From positions 15,002,667-15,066,666 of the forward strand of contig NC_087074.1 in the NCBI RefSeq assembly GCF_026151205.1: a stretch of 64,000 bases of DNA, in the 5' to 3' direction. This document shows positions 25,901 to 32,056 of the stretch, in pieces. The notes under the pieces are model-generated. The model saw only the letters and a list, made by a program, of their open reading frames with translations. It did no database searches and was not told the origin of the DNA. Made by a program: the position numbers and the translations under genes. Source of the stretch: Bolinopsis microptera (taxonomy: Eukaryota; Ctenophora; Tentaculata; Lobata; Bolinopsidae). How positions within the stretch are numbered: position 1 is the stretch's first letter; each line of letters begins with the position of its first letter.

Positions 25901-28900
25901 GGATTTCCACTATTAGACTTGAAGTTGATAGCAAAACTGTTTATGAAATACTAAACAATACCATAACATTGGGTAGATTATACTGTCTCTTTACAAAATC
26001 AGAGAAATGAGACAGTTTCCTAATAACCTATGCCAAAAAATTTCGATATTTGTATCATCTCCAAGCTTTTACGGGCATGGTCTCTGCTTGCAGTGCTGTG
26101 GATCGAAACTTGACCTGAAAAACCCCTTCCCTCCTGTAATAAGGATCTAATCCTTCTTTCTACGGTTATCCAACAAATTCAGTCATTGCAAAACAAATTG
26201 CATTTTTATTTTAACAGTAAACTGTTCTGTTCTGGTTACTGACCTGTGGATGCCGTCATCTACAAGTCTTCCCTTGACAGATTTGAGATTGCCCTCTTTG
26301 AGAAAGTCACACCCGTCCTCGTTAATCGATCTAAACACTTGCATGGACCATTTGTTTTGTTTTACAGTTCCTCCTCGTAACGCGTACTTACTCGAGTTAA
26401 CCTGAACAGTGGTGTAATTTAATAAAATAATTATTTTATTAAATTACTTGTATATTAATATACAAATAAAAATATAAATAACATACATTTTATATTGGCC
26501 AGTTCTATTGTGTGCGTATTTGTGTGCGCGAGTTAAAAAGTAACTAAGTTTTAAGTTGGTTAAATTATAAAAGTTAAAGGTAAAAGAAATAACGAGGCGA
26601 TATCTGGACTGCAACACGTGGACCTCCTCGTGAGCGTGCACAAATAATACAACAATTTAAACAAACTCAGCTGAGAGGATGAAATCCTGCTGCAAGAAAA
26701 TATTCAAAGAATTTGATGAAGAATCTGACCTTGCTGAGGAGAGACTTCTTGAGAGGGGCCTGCTTCCTCCAGCGCTCTTCAAAGTTCCTGAGTATGTCTA
26801 AAGCGGCTCTACCTTCAACTTTACAGTGTACACCGTGTCGGGGTAATCTTACTCCTGACAGTAACAACACATCAGATAATTGTTTATGTAAGTCCACACT
26901 CAAAATATAATGTAAGTGTATACATACTTACCTAATGGCAATGCATTGCTATGCTACTACGAAAGAACAAAAAATTAGCTGGACTCAATACTGAACGGTG
27001 GATAATAAAAACAGAAAATTCAAACATACGAAAAAACAGTAAGATAATAAACAATATCATCAATCACACATAATTCTAGTCTAAATACGATGTAAGACGT
27101 ATCCTAATTAAACAGACACATTACAGACACACATAATCAGTAATTAATTAATTATTAATTACCCGTAGTAGAAGTTGCTTCTTGTTCCCCAGTTGATAAC
27201 AAGGTATGTGAGGGTGTATCCCAGTATCCAGGGTTCAGTTCAAAGCCCCCAACATAAGCCCCCAATCCTCGCTTCTTGGCAGAGGAACTCGTCTCTGCAA
27301 TTTAGCAAATGATAATCAACCATCAGTTTACTTACTGGTAAAATCAGGGTAATGGTATACGGTGTAGTACAGAATATAGATTTATTTCAATAGCATCGAC
27401 TAACGACGACTATAAAAGTCATAACCTATTCATTTCATATCAACCCACACCAGGATTTACATATTAGACGACAGAACAGCAATCACTATAAATATAATGT
27501 GCATGCACCATTTAGTTTTTATGTGACCAATGTCCAATATATCGTATTTTTAAACAGATTTCTATGCTTTATAGACTGATAAAAGAATAAAATTGACACT
27601 ATTTCGACCAAAACTATAACCAAATTTGCGATCAAAAATCGTATTTTTTCCGAAAAAAATATCGCCTTAATTTCTTGCCGCCTTAATTTCTAGCGCCTTA
27701 TATTCTTGCCGCCTATATTTCTTGCACTAAGGTAATTTACCACTGTACCATAATGTACCAGAATGTACCATAATGTACCAGAATGTGCCAGAATGTACCA
27801 GAATGCACCATAATGAACCAGAATGTACCATAATATACCAGAATGTACCATAATGTACCATAATGTACCAGAATGTACCATAATGAACCAGAATGTACCA
27901 TAATATACCAGAATGTACCAAATGTACCAGAATGTACTTCACAATAAAACTTCTTTCCCCGAATCAGTTTAGGTCTTTAAAAATAACAAATGTTCCGTCG
28001 CCATTTTGTAATTGCAGCTAGTTTGGGCACAGGGCACCTGCAAACATTTTACAAGTTTCCAGTACTTGAGTTCTTGTTGTGACTTTCCGGACATAAGTCA
28101 CAAGTTGGTCCGGTATTAATTTTGTCCGATATTTACTGGCTGTGAGTTTGATGTTTCACATACCAGGAACGTCAAGTACGACAAAGCGCTGGTTGTGCCG
28201 GTAACAAGTTCCCGCTCTCTGCTGCTTCAGGAACCCCGGCTTAGCTTTGGTCCGGTCAGCTAACACTACTCTTACACCTGACTGAGGACGACGTGTCTTC
28301 ATTTTTAGATTAATATCTTGAAAATCATAACAGATATAATAGTGCCCTTGCGGGTTGATATAACGAAAATGTTTCAACGAGCGAAGTATCACAGTTAGAT
28401 GCAAATACCCCTTTGAAATAGTTCTTCGTATCAGCTGCAGACTGGATGAACTCTTGGAAGGAAGGAATGGTTTGTAACCGACTCTCCTCATCCCAAAGCA
28501 GCACCAAAACATTCACACCCGCCTTCACTCTACTTTTTAACAATTTCCCTATTAACGCAGATATACAAGTTAAGTTATGTTGTTTTAGACTTTAAGAAAA
28601 AATGCCAGAAAGGAATAGATAAGCCATGGCAGATTAACAAGAATCTTGGATAGTAAACTTTTAATCAATTAATTTAATTTAAAACTGACTTACCAAGAGT
28701 CTGGCTCCGTTTCTGCGTTTTTGTGAGCTTAAAATTTGGATCAACCCTGGAATTAATTTTTTTTTCAATCGTGGCGACGAAAGTCCCGAAATTTATTAAT
28801 AAAAATAACTGCCAGTTCGATCGAGTATTACCAGCTCACTCCAAAACATTAATACCCTAAATCAAGTCTATAACGAACCTTCCTGAGATGTAAATAAACT

Positions 28901-30784
28901 TTTTAGCGGTGAGTATACTGTTGTAGATGTCCTCAAAACAGTTCCTTGGACCCCGTACATTCGGCAGTTTTGCGGAGTGAGAATCTTGGTAAAGAGTCAA
29001 GGAACTGAGCTTTCGCACAGGGTAGTAACTATTCGGTACCTGATGTACAAACATTCAGTCAGAAAATGTGTTTCTGATTAGACATTATTCATGTTATAGT
29101 AACAGTACAGTTACAGTACAGTAACATACAGTAAGTTATTAATGCTTTTCATACAAGTTACAACAAAGTATTCATGTTATGTATCCTGGGTTTGGACAGG
29201 ATATTACGTCCGCTCAATAAATGTAATAGATTTGTAGTATAGTGTTGTAATTAGTTAAAATAAATAAATAATTAGTTAAAATAAATAGCTTCAAGTCTGA
29301 CCTAAGGCTAAGACTGATCGAATGACTGAAGAGTGAAGCATGATCACTGAATAAAACACTTTGGATGCCAAAGTCAGTAATATCAGAAATTGAATCAAAT
29401 TTAGCATGGGAAAACTCACCACAAGCCCATCGGATAACTCCTCAACAGCGGTATAAGACAAAGTGAACTTGATGTAGCTGTCCAGCGCTACATCTGATTC
29501 GTTCACCAGTGTCTTCCAGCCCGATATCATGGTCTCCTTAGCAAGCTCCTTGCAGGACACTCGGACCTGTGCTAGCGCTCCCCCTGTCTTCATATCTTTA
29601 TCTAACACCTTCGAGGAATTAGATGAAAAACCTGTTTAGCTTTTGACGATGAAATGGGGTTATTCGTCGGTAAAATTTTTTTCCCTACTCTTGCCGAAGG
29701 CAAAAAGATCGTAGGGAATAAGCAATCGGGTTTGGATATATGAGGTGGCCCGACGGTCCTACGTTGACGACAAAAGTCTGCTCCTTCGCAATATAGACCA
29801 TTCCCCTATAATTATGTGTATTGGAAGCGTTTGTTATGCTGCGCGCGACGCTAGCCATGTGTTAATTAATTACAGTGAAGTTCCTCCTTCGCAAAGTTAT
29901 TTTCCGCAATTTTCCGGATTCATTTATTGTTGATGCGCGCGGCGCTACATTGGTCAAAAAAATCGTCAATTTTTATCATGCGTGAATCCCACTCATTTAT
30001 TAAAAACATAGTATGTAAATATGTTGCACTTTTTCCGGTCACACTTTTCACTCGAAAGAATTTATGGTACAACTACAAGATACAAGTACATCATAGGGAA
30101 AATTGATCGTGCGTGGTTTAACCGCGGCGAAATTCTTGTTTAATTAAAAAGAAGAATAAAAGCTGATTCAAATAATAAAGACCTTCAGCATGAGCTCAGC
30201 CTCAGCGCAGCAGACATCGACCCGGAAGTCCTGGTCCCACCGAGGATTCCTGGTGTTCTCGAGCACTGCACTGGTGAGAATAGTGGTGTCCCCAGTACTC
30301 AATCTCACGTAGGGATCTGAAATGGATACTGATCAAGTTGGGCAGGGCCCAAGTTGCTGATTCACTGACTGTTGTATGAAGAATAATCGAGGACTTTCTT
30401 AGGGAATTAAGAAAAAACATTATCGGTGATTGAGGAAAAATGTAACGCTCGCGTAACACAGCGACTAGTCACCATCAATACTTTTTGAAGAACGATATGA
30501 CATTTTCACGATTAGGGAATATGGATTATGGATATCTTACATCTTCATACCAAACAGACGGGTCCATAATCATGTCAGTTGTCGGCATACTATGGAAAAT
30601 CAATGCGAAGCAGCCGACGGATTAGTACTTACTTAATTATTATGTATATAGAAATATGCCTAATCGTACCAGTTGTCTTTTTCTGGAAAACACCGTGTAT
30701 AATTGGAGTTGGAGGGAGGTTTTTGGCTGTAGTGAGGGTCAGGGAGATAACGCCGTGTAGCAAGGTAGGTTTCTGACTCTTACC
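1935..30784 (-). CDS. plant-type C2-phospholipase D homologue, predicted catalytically inactive; 17 exons with nested genes
   Basis: Exons in coding order: 30784-30670 (donor could be 30694), 30316-30183, 29608-29420, 29039-28879, 28746-28694, 28548-28409, 28281-28164, 27294-27163, 26854-26730, 26401-26244, 7196-7067, 6084-5974, 3298-3117, 2962-2808 (end uncertain), 2553-2470, 2294-2176, 2030-1935 (stop). Junctions are GT-AG and phases agree. Exons 1-3 form a C2 domain (LLHGVISL, DPYVRLS, NPRWDQDF, ISGW); later exons follow plant PLD in order (YYPVRKLSSLTLYQDSH, YVGGFELNPGYWDTPSH, NFEERWRKQ, YAVYIVLPLHPSG, LSLWAEHTG, FLPDTKARTLG). Both HKD motifs are altered: motif 1 reads HNQRFVVLD, where plants have HHQK, and motif 2 reads CGSVLVVDDEY, where plants have HSK, so His and Lys are lost in both. 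About 730 residues; plant enzymes have about 800. The first coding exon is unresolved. A phospholipid-binding scaffold role is inference. Confidence 0.85.
3564..5057 (-). CDS. SVOP/SV2-like major facilitator superfamily transporter
   Basis: Single-exon gene of 497 codons predicting a 12-helix membrane transporter. The cytosolic N-tail of about 55 residues ends in an acidic stretch (DLDINEAIEEAGCG) that matches the start of the SVOP/SV2 fold. The MFS loop signature AEKYGRKPVML follows helix 2, and the mid-loop motif ESPRYDFY follows helix 6, as in SVOP and SLC22 proteins. An N-glycosylation site (NQS) lies in the loop after helix 7. The C-terminal half repeats the signature as DSMGRRG. Substrate cannot be told from sequence. 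The gene lies in an intron of the phospholipase D-like gene (3299-5973) on the same strand. It differs from most SVOP genes in lacking introns, so it could be a retrocopy. Confidence 0.85.
   Translation of the reverse strand: MHSCSDGHTRSNSFSSDDMRDNSQHHLIDVAKEGVNNDLDINEAIEEAGCGLGTGFLLITSYAIISLEAVEVTVLAVVGLILRCEWNLSTASMTCLQISSVVGQFLVALNFSNVAEKYGRKPVMLAGVVGMTGFGLLSGLWSQHFYQLFLCRVLVGATIALCTPAAAIYPVEVAPISHRTMAQSGIGVAWGVGSVLTSLIAYCTLEVFGWRGFLSFSALVCSPVILLVVLAKESPRYDFYRNRLESAENTINFLHRWNGRGTKMSGRLNIADTALESNKWKQPDETSIRGLFKTLKQTGKTSDLILIINLLALSCFVYNSVSFSSPRFLNEQYCGPVTVSRNQSCVFEKNVLLDMGMVGLSEPISSLILAYILDSMGRRGANAFITVSTFIVLSCLHICGSRGYLVVLLMCLKGLSNMLTCVPLVLIREHFPTKVRGFSFHLAYMVGRVTVVLGMSFTQFAYDMSPRLVLAVNQVVVVVSLVIQVYLKVETFGVPIE
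5498..5693. repeat. 9-bp minisatellite (TGTGTACAA)n
   Basis: About 20 near-perfect tandem copies of a 9-base unit containing the palindrome TGTACA. It is within an intron of the phospholipase D-like gene. The length being divisible by three gives long meaningless open frames on both strands. Confidence 0.97.
6471..6995. repeat. tandem duplication, about 340-bp unit
   Basis: The stretch from 6471 (GATATACTGCTTCC) recurs from 6810. The copies share the CACTCTCACCGATCTCACTG block, the AAACCGCGAAATTTCGGT block and the GGGGACGGCAGAAAAGCTCC block, with small indels. Intronic to the phospholipase D-like gene; no coding content recognised. Confidence 0.85.
7583..10249. mobile_element. piggyBac-like non-autonomous foldback element, TTAA target sites
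   Basis: Flanked by TTAA on both sides (7579-7582 and 10250-10253), with inverted termini CCCATTAGGGACGA. This is the target site and CCC-start expected of piggyBac-type elements. Large arms are inverted repeats of each other (about 7940-8526 against 9531-10120). The left part contains short palindromes of the form GGGTCRTWAACGACCC near 7600, 7945, 8103, 8250 and 8392, mirrored in the right arm; those from 7945 on are about 150 bases apart. The centre (8950-9365) holds a smaller inverted repeat with poly-C and poly-G tracts. No transposase frame is present, so movement would depend on a partner element. It sits in the 19-kb intron, just upstream of the metalloproteinase gene. Confidence 0.85.
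10336..12354 (+). CDS. matrix metalloproteinase (secreted, hemopexin-type)
   Basis: Intronless gene of 672 codons for a secreted zinc endopeptidase that cleaves extracellular matrix proteins. Residues 1-25 form a hydrophobic signal peptide. The propeptide carries the cysteine switch PRCGVPD near residue 157. The linker to the catalytic domain is unusually long (about 165-225). The zinc site HEFGHTLGLRH lies near 340-350 and is followed by the Met-turn in SLMSPYH. The C-terminal part from about 424 (CIERIDAVIKHPC) has hemopexin-like repeats. No transmembrane segment or GPI signal is evident. It lies in the long intron of the phospholipase D-like gene on the opposite strand. A poly(A) signal AATAAA follows at 12375. 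A relic of its 3' end lies at 18536-18625. Confidence 0.93.
   Translation: MILCYQSLMMLLIFVSCLIATLTSGTVYLSNRDALEHLKKMGFLSKYVKDITLGFGERSAGNLTMPINATLDPNEILFFSRSLIHDELNNCRTVLNYLNDFGYLDGYTRLRDVPDSAALSMISTKDLQGALILFQSVNSMAKTGRVDDEVLAKMKIPRCGVPDVDPKDPGYKTYQGMETFQLNDIKPSNNVIDTHTMTHRGSNGNSFNNQSTNKDLKNNFIALDKRYETTKENWAGNKLTFYFENFSDTLEHHSYTEIINAFEVWTSSIELFLYEVTDTRIADVRINFVSRDHGDNYPFDGPIGVLAHAFYPPNGEIHFDNDEEFTRFSTRGVNLRSTAIHEFGHTLGLRHSMERDSLMSPYHTEYKREINLQEDDLAGISRLFKLGKGAVYTADMLEAKQYQKVLMKQFDNPQDHQPFAGNSSCIERIDAVIKHPCAQTLFMFAKDLYYKIESDKLGDLVVAEGYPKHISVCWDGLEDKIDAAYVNVSISAAFFFKGDRYWKYDFTNNTMYPGFPRENLPDVPKNLRATMMMENTVYFFTEDKIVTQNMTNGSIKTITDKKFNVDAAFPLLANGYFGTTHGSSYSVYSSKDMGAVRVYHGRPLSWDYGLPMCVDDSQSRNLNPKMKPFCDAYALLAYTDANLDIPPECYSLLRQFPVIPPEKITEYYHSLE
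12375..12380 (+). promoter_or_regulatory. poly(A) signal of the metalloproteinase gene
   Basis: AATAAA 21 bases after the stop codon of the metalloproteinase frame. Confidence 0.6.
12381..13920. other. non-coding spacer between metalloproteinase and PAN genes
   Basis: AT-rich intronic sequence of the phospholipase D-like gene. Apart from the 7-bp minisatellite at 12841-12930 I see no gene, RNA or mobile element in it. Confidence 0.5.
12841..12930. repeat. 7-bp minisatellite (TGTACAG)n
   Basis: About 13 perfect tandem copies of TGTACAG. Because 7 is prime to 3, all frames are read in turn and a repeating TVHCTLY peptide appears; it is not a gene. Confidence 0.97.
13923..18084 (+). CDS. secreted proline-rich protein with nine PAN/apple-like domains
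   Basis: Two exons: 13923-14057 and 14225-18084, joined in phase (CACG|gt ... ag|GATTC). Exon 1 encodes a hydrophobic signal-like stretch (YIVPILLLCILMEPVEA) and Cys-containing segments. The ATG at 13923 is one base out of frame with it: ATGGGAAG would need a fourth G. Exon 2 has a short Cys-rich segment, about 510 residues of Pro/Thr/Gln/Lys repeats built from PTQPKP and APAIPKQ, then nine repeats of about 75-80 residues (roughly 555-1270). Each has conserved Cys and motifs such as LRKGLNFAGA, CRDTEGC and SMNMKCD, resembling PAN/apple adhesion domains. The Thr-rich part could be O-glycosylated, giving a mucin-like stalk. Likely extracellular adhesion or matrix protein; the ligand is unknown. 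It lies in the long phospholipase D intron on the opposite strand. Confidence 0.82.
14350..15890 (+). repeat. coding minisatellite for the PTQPKP / APAIPKQ stalk
   Basis: Nested repeats of 18-bp (CCAACACAACC-type) and longer units ending in AAGCTCC(A/T)GCAATACC. The purine/pyrimidine bias gives open frames in several readings on both strands; only the frame continuous with the PAN repeats is taken as real. Confidence 0.9.
18536..18625 (+). pseudogene. relic of the metalloproteinase 3' end
   Basis: GACGCAAAGTCGTAATTTGAATCCCAAGATGA-like sequence followed by ...GAATAATTGAGCGGGCAGAAATAAAAAT resembles 12180-12385 of the metalloproteinase gene (GCAAAGTCGCAATTTAAATCCCAAGATGA ... GAATTATTGAGTAAGGGCTGAAATAAAAAT), with about 110 bases missing between the two matching parts. 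It also brings an AATAAA (18616) that could serve the PAN gene. Confidence 0.65.
18626..19081. other. non-coding spacer with a possible 5S rRNA-like relic
   Basis: No protein gene seen. The part 18685-18760 is annotated separately as 5S-like; the remainder is AT-rich without recognised features. Confidence 0.4.
18685..18760 (+). pseudogene. 5S rRNA-like fragment (possible SINE3 head or 5S relic)
   Basis: TGAAGTTAAGCAGATTCGG followed about 15 bases later by GTTAGGATGCG matches in order the internal-promoter region of eukaryotic 5S rRNA (GAAGxTAAGCAxxxTCGG ... TTxGATGGG). The start and the 3' arm of 5S are not recognisable, so it is a degraded copy or the head of a 5S-derived SINE. Confidence 0.4.
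19082..19612 (-). CDS. small Cys-rich secreted protein, family unknown
   Basis: Intronless frame of 176 codons starting MLTAALFLSLVPVTLGG, a good signal peptide. A helical segment with little Cys (about 20-65) is followed by a Cys-rich part with nine Cys, including a terminal CCC triplet (YYRFCCCAKS), and a GNFYNFECDGGW segment. I do not recognise the family. The codon pattern and the signal peptide make it a likely real gene. It is on the same strand as the host phospholipase D-like gene, inside its long intron. A secreted structural, defensive or signalling role are all possible. Confidence 0.65.
   Translation of the reverse strand: MLTAALFLSLVPVTLGGGELKALKGEIIPTIAEVVRMINSMKAVQAQKDIDLAWQALHMAGAAACRGSTPEGGKGPWSNSVIAKENGAKCSDQCKLTDRSTCKAEVAISGLTGKATSYTQTVGNFYNFECDGGWNDRENIIRNEVVAEDVDILDNEKTTYYRFCCCAKSYGNGMEI
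19640..20009. other. upstream flank of the small secreted gene
   Basis: No gene seen. As the 5' flank of a minus-strand gene it may hold its promoter, but I found no clear motif. Confidence 0.3.
20014..20640. mobile_element. second piggyBac-like copy, internally deleted and interrupted
   Basis: Starts at a TTAA (20010-20013) with ACCATTAGGGACGATAGGGTCGTTTACGACCC, the same terminus as the element at 7583. It continues with matching sequence (TTGGGCTACATTATT, TTAGTCGTGACAATTGG) and then jumps to sequence matching 9535-9590 (AGTGGTCAGCCACC ... GGATTAAGACATACGAGTG). The right terminus is absent. A hAT-like element is inserted at 20067. Confidence 0.75.
20067..20394. mobile_element. hAT-like MITE built of CCTCGG repeats, 8-bp target duplication
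   Basis: Begins CAAGGGTCGACCGAG and ends with its inverse CTCGGTCGACCCTTG. Flanked by GCTATAGG on both sides (20059-20066 and 20395-20402), the 8-bp duplication typical of hAT elements; removing it and one target copy restores the piggyBac-like sequence. The interior is mostly CCTCGG-type repeats with a second CAAGGATCGACCGAG near 20221. No transposase. Confidence 0.8.
20641..21955. other. non-coding region upstream of the homeobox gene
   Basis: Contains no recognised gene. The part from about 21430 is richer in GC and probably holds the promoter and 5' UTR of the homeobox gene. Confidence 0.4.
21490..21545 (+). promoter_or_regulatory. possible promoter cluster: two CACGTG boxes and a CCAAT box
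   Basis: CACGTG at 21495-21500 and 21535-21540 with ATTGG (CCAAT on the other strand) at 21519-21523, about 450 bases before the homeobox start codon. Motif matches only. Confidence 0.3.
21956..24850 (+). CDS. divergent homeobox transcription factor, C-terminal homeodomain
   Basis: Five exons with matching phases: 21956-22500, 22661-23313, 23541-23630, 24287-24441, 24722-24850; predicted 523 residues. The ATGATG start follows AAA. The homeodomain is encoded by the last two exons, split after residue 17. Numbering from RARRCRTK gives R5, L16, Y20, F25, R31, L34, L38, W48, F49, Q50, N51, R53, a complete homeodomain fold with the DNA-contacting WFQNRR helix. The protein ends one residue after the domain (KTLRI). 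The N-terminal part is low-complexity and acidic, with three copies of an ISQPDSGYKPV repeat encoded near 22843-22933. Class (ANTP, PRD or other) is not decided by eye. It lies in the long intron of the phospholipase D-like gene, opposite strand. Confidence 0.88.
24451..24524. repeat. short tandem repeat (TTATGTTGATAA-like)
   Basis: Four to five imperfect copies of a 12-13 base AT-rich unit in the last intron of the homeobox gene. Confidence 0.7.
24851..26243. other. non-coding, end of the 19-kb intron
   Basis: No exon, RNA or mobile element recognised. The part 25440-25700 is less AT-rich and carries CACGTG (25490) and several CGTGAC motifs, so a regulatory element is possible but unproven. 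Confidence 0.35.
27744..27937. repeat. 10-bp minisatellite (AATGTACCAK)n
   Basis: About 19 copies of a 10-base unit alternating ATAATGTACC and AGAATGTACC, in an intron of the phospholipase D-like gene. Confidence 0.95.
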
Positions 30785-32056
30785 CTGAGAGACAAACTTT
30801 GTTCACTTGATGTCCCTTTAATAAATTACCAGACTGCGTTAGATTAATCACTGTGACCAATGAACGAAATAAAGTTAGTCGATGTACGTAACAAGTCCAC
30901 TAATTGTGCTCTGATTATAATTAGCCTTACGTAATCCGCCATTTAAAAAGGTCTCTATCTTGGGGTTGCTATTGCCATTCAACACTCGAAAGATTTGTAG
31001 AGTGTAACGTACAAATGAAACTGTATCAAACCTGGTTATTACATGTAGACAATAAGATGTAGACAACAGCATCCTTTGTCAGTGATTGGATGACACAAAC
31101 CACATGACACGATCTCTGATTGGTTGATGACTGAAGGTCTCATCGTTATACTTTGAATTAAAAAGTCTCCTGGTAACTTCTTCAAAATACTAATTTTCGG
31201 TATTCATAACACTCTTGTTCATTTTTTACACATTTGCTCACATCACTCACAGTCAGCCGCTCTGACATGGTTAACCACCTTCCTTGTGTTGTTGGTTAAT
31301 CATATCATATGAGCGGGATATAAATACCTCATTTCATTTCATTAACGGTGAAGAGGATGAATTGGGTGCTGCGCAGCGTAGCCCTGCTCGCATTGAGTAT
31401 TCAGGCAAAGCAGATTCAAATTTGGGGTCTTCATTTCGATTTAATCTGGCCGGCATTCGTAAAATGGACTAAAAATTTAAAATTTTCCGTTTGGCTGGCA
31501 ATTCAACTGTCGTATGTAGTTCGTTGAATCTACAAAATTTGAGTTTTATTATTACGTGCGCGCTACAGTCATAACAAAATGTTCAATGCGCCTTACCTAC
31601 AGACTTGAAGACCCTTTGGATATTTTGTGTGACCGAAAAATGGGCCAAAAGCGATTTTATTTTCACAACTCTGAAAGCGAGTAAAACTGTTAAATCATCC
31701 GATGCCATCAAAAATGTTTTGATTAACAACTTTATAAACCAACATGGAAAAAAGTGCATCTATGCAAAATAATTTAAATTCATTAAAATCCATTTCGAAG
31801 CATGGCAAAATAAAATAGAACGCTTTTCAACCCAACCACCAGCGTTTTTATAACTTGTAAACAGCAAAATCAAACGATAATCACGAAGGAACCAGATTAT
31901 TGAAAGGTTGGTGATTGAATTCAAAATCTTCGCCTCTGAATTATATTAAGAATAAAAAATAATTTAAGTAAAAATTGTTGTCCTTATATTATTATTATAA
32001 TTATATATTATTATTATTAAGTTATTGTATTGAAGGAAGGTAAAAATTAAAATATT
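30785..32056. other. spacer upstream of the phospholipase D-like gene
   Basis: Should contain the promoter and first coding exon of the phospholipase D-like gene. A minus-strand ATG at 31072 followed after 10 codons by a GT (31043) is in a compatible phase but is too short to support. No other gene seen. Confidence 0.35.

Noticed and set aside
26046-26108. Possible short terminal exon after the 26244 exon (acceptor at 26108, ends in TAA)
   Set aside because: Would truncate the PLD-like protein before the second half, whereas the exon at 7196 fits both phase and homology.
29640-29720. Short inverted sequence CCCTAC...GTAGGG resembling a small hairpin
   Set aside because: Too short and isolated to call a MITE or RNA.
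30560-30625. Small open segment (MPTTDMIMDPSVWYED) with splice-like borders between PLD exons 1 and 2
   Set aside because: Its end phase does not match the next exon, while exon 1 joins exon 2 directly to give DPYV.
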